A stretch of DNA of 6,141 nucleotides from Rickettsia typhi (GTDB lineage Bacteria > Pseudomonadota > Alphaproteobacteria > Rickettsiales > UBA1997), in NCBI GenBank assembly GCA_945898025.1, contig CAMDGT010000073.1, forward strand, positions 1 to 6,141. Direction: 5' to 3'. The notes under the pieces are model-generated. The model saw only the letters and a program-made list of their open reading frames with translations. It had not been told where the DNA came from and made no database searches. Shown one piece after another: positions 1 to 6,141 of this stretch (position 1 is the stretch's first letter; each line of letters opens with the position of its first letter). Made by a program: the position numbers and the translations under genes.

Positions 1-1470
1 GCAAATTTTGAATCCATCTCTATTAATAAAGGCGATGTAGATTCCAGTGGATTTGTGGGTTGGTTTTTTAATCAAATGTTCGTTAATAAGCAATCTTTAA
101 TGTTGATAAAAATAATCGCCTTATCTATTTTATTCTTGCTGTTAATTGCCTCCTTTGACTTTTTGAAAACTATTCCAACGATAATTGGAGAATTTCTTGC
201 TTTGCTAATGCTAGCAACGGTCGGAGGACTATTTTTAATTTCTGCTCATAATTTTCTACTTTTTTATCTTGCTTTGGAATTGCAGGGTTTATCGCTATAT
301 TTACTCGCTTCTCTTAATCGTCGTTCTGCTTTTGGGCTTTCTAAATCTGATATTGCCGATAACAGCATTGCCAGCGAAGCCGGTCTTAAATATTTTATTC
401 TTGGTTCGGTTGCTTCTGGAATATTATTGTTTGGAATATCTCTAATTTACGGATTCTCTGGAAATATTGATTTTGGAGTGGTTAAAAAAATCTTTTCGGA
501 AAGTCAGTTATTTGATAAGTCGGTTGTATCAATGGTAAATCTTGGTGGCTTTGAAAATAAGTCATTTGATTACATCTATAATTCTGCTGTTCCAAGTGAA
601 GTCGACAACAATCTTCCTGTTGCTATGTTATTCGGATTGTTGATGGTTATTACTGCGATGTTTTTTAAAATTTCATCTGCTCCCTTTCATTTGTGGTCTC
701 CTGATGTTTATCAAGGTTCTCCAACTTTTATTACCTCTTTTTTTGCCACTATATCAAAAATATTTTCTATAATCGCACTATGTAGAATACTTGAAATCGC
801 CTCTGTTAACCCCTTAATTTGGCTCTCAATTAAGCAAATCATTATCTTAATTGCGATAACTTCTTTAGCCATTGGTGCTTTTGGAGCAATAAAGCAAGCA
901 AATATTAAGAGGCTATTTGCCTACAGCTCAATTGCTCATGTTGGCTTCATTTTGCTAGCAGCAATTGCAGATGCATCTTTTGAAAGGTTTAGTGTAATTA
1001 TATTTTACCTCTTAATTTATAGCATACTTTCTTTGGCTGGTTTCTTGATGTTGTCGTTAACAATTAGCAAAGATAATTCTGATAGATTTTTAACTATTAA
1101 TAATCTTGCGGGAGCTTCTAAAAGAAGTCCGTTATTTGCCTTTAATTTTACAGTAATAATGTTTTCAACAGCTGGCATTCCTCCTTTAGCGGGTTTTTTC
1201 TCAAAACTCTTAGTCGTAAATCAATTAATAAAATCAAATTTGGTAATTGTTGCGGTTGTTGCGATTTTATTTACTCTAGTTTCCGCTTATTACTATCTAA
1301 GAATAATAAAAACAATGTATTTTGATGATTTGACCAAAGAAACCGTGGAAATAAAAAAATTTTCTCAATCTTTTTTAATTCATGGGGTTGTCTTGCTTAT
1401 AGTGTTTGCAAATATTTTTTTTCTGTTATATTTTGAAAAATTATCGCAAATTATTATTAATCTCAAATAA
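1..1470 (+). CDS. nuoN: NADH-quinone oxidoreductase subunit N, 5'-truncated by the window edge
   Basis: This is an antiporter-like, proton-pumping membrane subunit of respiratory complex I (NADH to quinone) in the inner membrane. The frame is open from base 1 and the peptide before the GTG at 55 is in frame, so that GTG is probably internal. By family comparison roughly 60-70 N-terminal residues lie outside the window. The protein is hydrophobic throughout. Recognisable blocks are LALELQGLSLY (about 268-300), with the conserved membrane Glu; SEAGLKYFILGS (about 373-408); FKISSAPFHLWSPDVYQGSP, with a Lys at 667-669 in the broken helix TM7; the TM8 Lys in TISKIF (757-759); and GIPPLAGFFSK, with the TM12 Lys at 1204-1206. 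These match the charged residues of the proton channel in NuoL/M/N proteins. A polar stretch of about 30-40 residues (around 490-610) before TM7 looks longer than usual. nuoN is normally the last gene of the nuo operon, so nuoM may lie upstream. Identification is firm; only the start is missing. Confidence 0.94.
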   Translation, partial: ANFESISINKGDVDSSGFVGWFFNQMFVNKQSLMLIKIIALSILFLLLIASFDFLKTIPTIIGEFLALLMLATVGGLFLISAHNFLLFYLALELQGLSLYLLASLNRRSAFGLSKSDIADNSIASEAGLKYFILGSVASGILLFGISLIYGFSGNIDFGVVKKIFSESQLFDKSVVSMVNLGGFENKSFDYIYNSAVPSEVDNNLPVAMLFGLLMVITAMFFKISSAPFHLWSPDVYQGSPTFITSFFATISKIFSIIALCRILEIASVNPLIWLSIKQIIILIAITSLAIGAFGAIKQANIKRLFAYSSIAHVGFILLAAIADASFERFSVIIFYLLIYSILSLAGFLMLSLTISKDNSDRFLTINNLAGASKRSPLFAFNFTVIMFSTAGIPPLAGFFSKLLVVNQLIKSNLVIVAVVAILFTLVSAYYYLRIIKTMYFDDLTKETVEIKKFSQSFLIHGVVLLIVFANIFFLLYFEKLSQIIINLK

Positions 1471-1478
1471 ATAATTTG
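1447..1478 (+). terminator. AT-rich inverted repeat across the nuoN stop codon, possible weak terminator
   Basis: The arms CAAATTATT (1447-1455) and AATAATTTG (1470-1478) are perfect 9-base inverted repeats with a 14-base spacer. They span the end of nuoN, and a short T-rich stretch (GATTTTTG) follows. The stem has only one G-C pair, so it would be weak, and chance is plausible at this AT content. It is listed because of its position at the end of the presumed nuo operon. Confidence 0.22.
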
Positions 1479-1554
1479 AAGTTGATTTTTGACTGCACTT
1501 TGTTTTTATGTAACCTTAAAAATAGGTTTTTTTGCAATATCCATTCTCTATAAA

Positions 1555-2895
1555 ATGATTCCTTTAATTTCAAAATCTCAATCTAATATCATAAATGCTG
1601 AAATAACTGTTCCGGGTGATAAGTCGATTTCGCATCGATCTTTGATTTTTGCTGCCCTTGCCAATGGAGTTAGTAAAATTAATAATCTTCTGGAGGGAGA
1701 AGATGTGGTTCGCACCGCCGAAGCTCTAAAATCAATGGGGGTTGAAATCGTAAAGTGCGAAGATTACTGGCAAGTTAACGGCAGTGGTGTTGCTGGCCTT
1801 TGTGAGCCTGTCAATATTCTAGAAATGGGAAACTCCGGCACGGGAGCTCGTCTTTTAGCTGGGCTGGTTACTCCTTATAATTTCATTAGTTTTTTTAGTG
1901 GAGATTCTTCTCTTAGAAAGAGACCAATGGCAAGAATATTTGAGCCAATAAAATTATTTGGAGCAAGCATTGTTGCTCGTCAAAATAATTTAATGCCTTT
2001 TGCCGTTATTGGCAACGGAGATGCTTTGCCAATAGAATATCAAATGAAGAGTGCCTCCGCTCAAGTAAAGAGCGCTATATTGCTTGCATCGCTTGCTACT
2101 CGTGGCAAAACCGTTATCATTGAGCCAGAGCCATGCAGAGATCATACAGAAATAATGATGAAGAGCTTTGGTCTTGATATTAAAATTGAAAAATTGGAAT
2201 TAAATCAAAAAATTGCCAATAAAATTTCTTATACCGGTTTGCAAGATTTTCAAGCTCGTGATATTTCAATAATCGGCGATATATCTTCCGCTGCATTTTT
2301 TATTGTTGCTACTCTTATTTCTTCTAATTCGAGAATCATAATTAAGAATGTTGGGGTTAATCCTTTGAGAGCTGGCATTATAACTACTCTGTTGGAAATG
2401 AATGCAAATATTGAATTAATTAATCAAAGAGAAGTTTCTGGTGAATTGGTTGCTGATATTGTGGCGGGGTCTAGCAATCTAAAAGGGATTGAAATTCCAG
2501 CTTCTCGCGCTGCTTCGATGATTGATGAGTATCCTATTTTATCAATTGCCGCCGCAAATGCTACGGGCATTACTAAAATGAATGGTCTTGCTGAGTTAAA
2601 AGTAAAAGAGAGTAATCGCCTTGCGCTAACTCAGGAAAATCTTGTTAATTGCGGGGTTGAAGCTAAAATAGAAGGAGATTCTCTGTTAATTAAGGGTGGA
2701 ATTATTCAGCCTAAAAATCAAGTTCAAGTTAAAACAGCTATGGATCATCGCATGGCGATGTCGTTTTTAATTATGGGTCTAAAAATAGAAAAAGGCACTA
2801 GAATCGACGATTCGTCAATGATTTCTACTAGCTTTCCTAATTTTATTGATTTGTGTCGACAGCTATCTATCGAATTCGAAGAAGCTAACGACTAA
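1555..2895 (+). CDS. aroA: 3-phosphoshikimate 1-carboxyvinyltransferase (EPSP synthase), class II-like
   Basis: This cytoplasmic enzyme transfers the enolpyruvyl group of PEP to shikimate-3-phosphate, the sixth step of the shikimate pathway to chorismate. From the ATG at 1555 it is 446 residues, the usual length. Visible motifs are GDKSISHRS (21-29, with substrate-binding Lys23), GNSGTGARLLAG (92-103, PEP loop), KRPMARI (122-128), SASAQVKSA (166-174, Gln170), the catalytic Asp in IDEYPIL (Asp324), VKESNRL (350-356, Glu352) and DHRMAM (397-402). GEDVVRT, MIDEYPIL and ISTSFPNFIDL resemble the Agrobacterium CP4 (class II) enzyme. The PEP loop nevertheless has Gly95 where CP4 has Ala100. The frame is open back to a TTG at 1489, preceded by GAAG, but the 22 extra residues are hydrophobic and fall outside the family N-terminus, so the ATG is preferred. 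It lies 84 bases after nuoN on the same strand and could be co-transcribed; no Shine-Dalgarno is seen before the ATG. Confidence 0.94.
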   Translation: MIPLISKSQSNIINAEITVPGDKSISHRSLIFAALANGVSKINNLLEGEDVVRTAEALKSMGVEIVKCEDYWQVNGSGVAGLCEPVNILEMGNSGTGARLLAGLVTPYNFISFFSGDSSLRKRPMARIFEPIKLFGASIVARQNNLMPFAVIGNGDALPIEYQMKSASAQVKSAILLASLATRGKTVIIEPEPCRDHTEIMMKSFGLDIKIEKLELNQKIANKISYTGLQDFQARDISIIGDISSAAFFIVATLISSNSRIIIKNVGVNPLRAGIITTLLEMNANIELINQREVSGELVADIVAGSSNLKGIEIPASRAASMIDEYPILSIAAANATGITKMNGLAELKVKESNRLALTQENLVNCGVEAKIEGDSLLIKGGIIQPKNQVQVKTAMDHRMAMSFLIMGLKIEKGTRIDDSSMISTSFPNFIDLCRQLSIEFEEAND

Positions 2896-2908
2896 AATCA
2901 ATTAATTT

Positions 2909-2960
2909 AAAAAAACTCATTACTCGCATTAATCTCAAAATATAAAAATATTGAGTGATG
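2909..2960 (-). terminator. Possible terminator for the ccmG-like gene, between convergent genes
   Basis: Read on the minus strand, CATCACTC (2960-2953) can pair with GAGTAATG (2925-2918) with one C-A mismatch, followed after two bases by seven T (2915-2909). That is the order expected of an intrinsic terminator, although the loop is long (27 bases). On the plus strand the same arms pair with a G-U wobble but lack a good T run. A second stem, CTCAA (2934-2938) with TTGAG (2951-2955), overlaps and competes. The position just after the ccmG stop and before the aroA end suits termination between convergent genes. Confidence 0.35.
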
Positions 2961-2982
2961 GCTGGTTTTGTTGAATAGAACA

Positions 2983-3600
2983 TTAGTTTAAACGCTTATA
3001 TTCCTCATCAATTGTTCGTTTTATTTCAGTAAAATCATCTCTACTAAGTTCGCCTTGATAATGTTTAATGATTTTTCCTTGCTGATTTATGATTATTGTT
3101 TCGGGAACCGCAGTAAGATTAATAAGTTTACCAAGTGAGTTTTTTGAATCTAGGGCAACTTTATTATAATAATTGCCATTATTATTTAGAAAAGTAAGAG
3201 AATTTTCTGGAAGATCTCGCCATGCAACCCCAAATATAGAAACTTTTTGATGATATATTTTTTGATTATATATATCGCTTAATTCTTTAATTAAATGATG
3301 TTCTTTGATGCAGACAATACACCAAGAAGCAAAAAAATTAATAATAGAAATCTTGCCTCGCAAATCTTGATTAGAAAAGCTGTTTTCTGTAACTGAAGAG
3401 GAGTTTTTTAAAATGTTTTTATTGCTAGCAATATCAATTAGCGGCAATTGAAATTCTGAAAATTTTATTGATTTTTTTTGAAATTGATTATTCTTTAGAA
3501 AATTATTTTTATTCTCGCTTTTAATTATAGAAATTGCTAAAAAAACAATAATTATAGCTAGAATAATTAAAGGAGTTAAGTAGATTTTATTTTTTATCAT
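2983..3600 (-). CDS. ccmG: Membrane-anchored thiol:disulfide interchange protein, CcmG/DsbE (TlpA-like) family
   Basis: The 205-residue protein has a short basic N-terminus, one hydrophobic anchor segment (about residues 7-27) and a periplasmic thioredoxin-like domain. The redox motif is FASWCIVC (Cys94, Cys97), followed by the family Glu in CIKEHH (Glu100). Further family features are GVAWRD (124-129), corresponding to GVNYKD in typical CcmG, and the cis-Pro loop AVPET (164-168, usually GVPET) followed by IIINQQGKI. CcmG normally keeps apocytochrome c or CcmH cysteines reduced for haem attachment by the Ccm system. A broader TlpA-type reductase role is the alternative, since no other ccm gene is visible. 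The region between the anchor and the CxxC is long and rich in Asn, Lys and Ser. The gene stands alone on the minus strand, convergent with aroA and divergent from tgt. The ATG at 3600 places the anchor correctly; no Shine-Dalgarno is visible. The family is clear; the CcmG subgroup is likely. Confidence 0.82.
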   Translation of the reverse strand: MIKNKIYLTPLIILAIIIVFLAISIIKSENKNNFLKNNQFQKKSIKFSEFQLPLIDIASNKNILKNSSSVTENSFSNQDLRGKISIINFFASWCIVCIKEHHLIKELSDIYNQKIYHQKVSIFGVAWRDLPENSLTFLNNNGNYYNKVALDSKNSLGKLINLTAVPETIIINQQGKIIKHYQGELSRDDFTEIKRTIDEEYKRLN

Positions 3601-4858
<1,258 letters not shown>

Positions 4859-4890
4859 TGGCATTGAATCAAGGAGCAAAATTTTCTACT

Positions 4891-4916
4891 ACTTGTTGAT
4901 TTTGCAAGTTTTTCTC
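4891..4916 (+). terminator. Possible intrinsic terminator of tgt
   Basis: ACTTG (4891-4895) pairs with CAAGT (4905-4909) around a 9-base loop, and the T run TTTTT (4909-4913) begins at the stem's last base, about 30 bases after the tgt stop codon. An alternative longer-range stem, GCAAAAT (4876-4882) with ATTTTGC (4899-4905), uses part of the same bases. The stem is short, so strength is doubtful, but the position and T run fit. Confidence 0.38.
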
Positions 4917-5036
4917 TTGTGTTTTAAAAAATATTGCTTATGCTTTTTGTAAATAAATATTTAACTAAAAATTATATAAAATTTTAACGATTGTAATTAT
5001 TCTTAGTATTTGTTCCAAAATGAGAATAAATTTCAA

Positions 5037-5059
5037 TTGTTTTTTAAATTAAAAAACAA
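5037..5059. repeat. 23-base near-perfect palindrome (11-base arms, one central base)
   Basis: The arms TTGTTTTTTAA (5037-5047) and TTAAAAAACAA (5049-5059) are exact reverse complements around a single A. With a one-base centre it is better suited to a dimeric DNA-binding protein or cruciform than to a normal RNA hairpin, although an RNA stem could form by opening the central pairs. It lies about 180 bases past tgt and 200 before the orphan gene. At this AT content chance is not negligible. Confidence 0.7.
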
Positions 5060-5101
5060 AAGCTATTATCAAAACATATTTAGATTAACTAAATTCTTTT
5101 A

Positions 5102-5137
5102 CTCAATGCTTTACAATTGAGATGCTTTACAATTGAG
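5102..5137 (+). repeat. 16-base perfect tandem duplication containing a hairpin arm
   Basis: The unit ATGCTTTACAATTGAG occurs at 5106-5121 and again, directly adjacent, at 5122-5137 without mismatch. The first copy forms a hairpin with the bases before it: CTCAAT (5102-5107) pairs with ATTGAG (5116-5121) around an 8-base loop. The duplicated ATTGAG (5132-5137) offers an alternative partner for the same left arm. The exact identity suggests a recent slippage or duplication event. Confidence 0.85.
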
Positions 5138-5139
5138 CG

Positions 5140-5155
5140 TAATTAAAGTTAATTA
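5140..5155. repeat. Short dyad, TAATTAA-AG-TTAATTA
   Basis: Two exact 7-base inverted arms (5140-5146 and 5149-5155) flank AG, about 100 bases before the orphan gene and immediately after the tandem duplication. All arm bases are A or T, so coincidence is likely. It could be an operator half-site pair, but nothing in the sequence names a regulator. Confidence 0.4.
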
Positions 5156-5180
5156 GTTTGCTTTATTAAAAAATAAGTAA

Positions 5181-5194
5181 AGATTTATAAATCT
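5181..5194. repeat. Perfect 14-base palindrome upstream of the orphan gene
   Basis: AGATTTATAAATCT is its own reverse complement. It lies 60 bases before the start codon at 5255 and just upstream of a weak -35-like TTGATT (5201-5206), a position where an operator could sit. A palindrome of this length is expected about once by chance in an AT-rich window of this size, so support is weak. Confidence 0.4.
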
Positions 5195-5254
5195 AGCTGT
5201 TTGATTAAAAATATTAGAGTCTAAATAGAACATAACAAAATAATTTAATAATAT

Positions 5255-5731
5255 ATGGAAAATAGCGAAACTTCATCTGAAAATAATTTTTACATTAATC
5301 AACATCACACCGAAATGACCGGCAAAATAGCCAGTATTAAAATTGGCATTAATGAAAAAGGCGTAGAATATATATCTGGATTTCTCTCTCAGTTAAGAAA
5401 AACCTCCAGTAAGTCTCATCTCAAAATTGCTCGTTTAGTTAAATTTGTTTGCTATAAAAGAGAATATTTTGACCTGCTAATCACTACATCTGGCTTGGAT
5501 GTGAATCAAAAAGTTGAGCTTGGAAGAGAATATCAAGGAAATAATAAAATATCAGATCGTCCAAAAGTTACTATGATAGGCAATAAAACATCAATAGGAA
5601 AGGAAGACAATATCGACACGGTGTGGATAGAAAGAGTTATAAATTATGATCAATATGTTGAATTTTGCAAACAAAGAGATGATTTATACGATACCTTTGA
5701 TGTGGTAAAAAAACAAGAAAAGGCAAGTTAG
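5255..5731 (+). CDS. Hypothetical protein, 158 residues; possible OB-like / DUF3577-like fold
   Basis: I do not recognise this protein with confidence. It has no signal peptide or membrane helix. Residues 1-20 are polar (Glu, Ser, Asn) and look disordered. Residues 22-50 and 58-90 alternate hydrophobic and charged residues like beta strands (GKIASIKIGINEKGVEYI, ARLVKFVCYKREYFDLLI, QKVELGREY). Residues 120-150 contain TVWIERV and then an acidic, aromatic, probably helical tail (YDQYVEFCKQRDD), and the last residues are Lys-rich. The order TG-x-I near the start, KG followed by a hydrophobic strand, V-K-F-x-C and KV-x-x-G loosely resembles the DUF3577 / STY4534-type ICE replication proteins as I remember them; this is a hypothesis. 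Met21 (5315) is a possible alternative start. There is no clear Shine-Dalgarno. The gene stands between a repeat-bearing spacer and an IS remnant, so it may be an accessory gene. Its uninterrupted 158-codon frame in AT-rich DNA argues that it is real. Confidence 0.7.
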   Translation: MENSETSSENNFYINQHHTEMTGKIASIKIGINEKGVEYISGFLSQLRKTSSKSHLKIARLVKFVCYKREYFDLLITTSGLDVNQKVELGREYQGNNKISDRPKVTMIGNKTSIGKEDNIDTVWIERVINYDQYVEFCKQRDDLYDTFDVVKKQEKAS

Positions 5732-5776
5732 AATCTTTTAATTCACAACTATCTTGGTGTTTTTCCTAAAAAATAA

Positions 5777-6141
5777 GGGTCTAGACAACTTTAAAGAGGC
5801 TTTTCTCTAATTTTTTTTAACAAAACTTTATACAAACCTTGTTTTCGATGGTTAAATCTAAATTCACTTTCTTTTAAGTGCAAAATAAATTTTTCATTCG
5901 TTAATCCGTTAAATTTTGCTAATCTTCTTTTGTAATAGCTCCAGAAAGACTTTATACTATAACATGATTTTTTCCTCGAGCAAATTCATTGTAGAATGAA
6001 AAACTCGATGATGAGTGTAACCATTTAAAATTAAGCCATCGTAAGCCTTCCACCCATCAGTATTAATTGTTGATCCTTCAAGAATTTTATCCTGAATAAT
6101 TGGCATCAATTGTTCTCTGGTGCAATTTTTGACAATTTCAA
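5777..6141 (-). mobile_element. 3' end of an IS1595-family (ISXO2-like) insertion sequence, continuing past the window
   Basis: The element is recognised by its transposase remnant on the minus strand. The GGGTCTAGACAACTTT sequence beginning at 5777, just outside the transposase stop at 5791-5793, is a candidate terminal inverted repeat. The matching end and any target duplication lie beyond the right edge, so the exact boundary is a guess. The orphan gene stops 45 bases before this point and was not interrupted. Confidence 0.6.
5791..6141 (-). pseudogene. Frameshifted ISXO2-like transposase (IS1595 family), C-terminal part
   Basis: Translating the minus strand gives three collinear pieces of one DDE transposase. 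From the right edge to about 5990 it reads EIVKNCTREQLMPIIQ and then INTDGWKAYDGL, which holds the second catalytic Asp. In the next frame down to about 5961 it reads NEFARGKNHV. In a third frame from 5949 to the stop at 5791 it reads SFWSYYKRRLAKFNGL, an EFRFNHRKQ block and a basic tail. In the family the middle runs NEFARGxNHxNGIESFWS. One base appears lost near 5989, and another at 5950-5960 exactly where the NGIE codons with the catalytic Glu should be, creating a TAA. The protein cannot be made whole, so the copy is dead unless complemented. Its N-terminal part lies outside the window. The IS1595 assignment is secure from the DGWKAYDG and SFWSYYKRRL motifs. Confidence 0.9.

Larger units (their letters stand above)
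4859..5254. other. 396-base gene-free, very AT-rich spacer with short repeats and palindromes
   Basis: No plausible coding frame, tRNA or known RNA gene is visible. In order it holds a possible tgt terminator (4891-4916), an 11+1+11 palindrome (5037-5059), a hairpin-forming sequence with a 16-base tandem duplication (5102-5137), a 7+2+7 dyad (5140-5155) and a perfect 14-base palindrome (5181-5194). A weak promoter candidate for the next gene is TTGATT (5201-5206) with TAAATA (5222-5227), but the 15-base spacing is short. The region may be the decayed remains of a lost gene. Confidence 0.6.

Noticed and set aside
55..57. GTG as the start codon of nuoN
   Set aside because: The same frame is open to base 1, and the upstream peptide continues the protein. 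NuoN normally has several dozen further residues before this point, so the gene is cut by the window edge.
4859..5254. Small RNA, tRNA or CRISPR array in the long spacer
   Set aside because: There is no cloverleaf, no conserved RNA motif and no GC-rich stem. The only direct repeat is a two-copy tandem without spacers, so it is not a CRISPR array.
5732..5776. Terminator after the orphan gene
   Set aside because: CCTAAAAAATAAGG (5765-5778) is weakly symmetric, but the arms are too short and mismatched, with no following T run on the plus strand.
5950..5990. Programmed frameshift in the transposase
   Set aside because: The two frame changes do not fall on a slippery heptamer. The second deletes the catalytic motif and makes a stop, which fits decay rather than recoding.

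Overview
The window is strongly AT-rich on both coding and non-coding DNA. It carries ordinary housekeeping genes of alphaproteobacterial type: NADH dehydrogenase subunit N, a class II-like EPSP synthase, a CcmG/DsbE-type thioredoxin and tRNA-guanine transglycosylase. It also carries the decayed end of an IS1595 (ISXO2-like) insertion sequence. Low GC, loosely packed genes, starts without recognisable Shine-Dalgarno sequences and IS remnants together suggest a reduced-genome alphaproteobacterium, perhaps Rickettsiales-like. An intact aroA would place it among the less reduced members. The lineage is inferred from protein style only; no rRNA or other marker is present.

Layout. Positions 1-1470 (+) hold the 3' part of nuoN, whose 5' end lies outside the window; the frame is open to base 1. 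After an 84-base gap comes aroA (1555-2895, +). A ccmG-like gene (2983-3600, -) converges on aroA, with a possible terminator between them. A 133-base divergent spacer separates ccmG from tgt (3734-4858, +). A 396-base, very AT-rich gap (4859-5254) then holds several short symmetric and repeated sequences but no gene. It is followed by an unrecognised 158-residue ORF (5255-5731, +). From about 5777 to the right edge lies the end of an IS element with a frameshifted transposase on the minus strand.

The four recognised genes serve different processes: respiratory complex I, chorismate synthesis, cytochrome c maturation or periplasmic thiol reduction, and queuosine tRNA modification. They do not form a single pathway. 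The gene order looks like a shuffled reduced genome rather than a functional cluster. The part least explained by known families is 4859-5777: the repeat-bearing spacer plus the orphan ORF beside the IS remnant. The orphan has a weak, from-memory resemblance to DUF3577 / STY4534-type ICE replication proteins, which is a hypothesis only. I see no convincing new multi-gene system, CRISPR array, tRNA or rRNA here.
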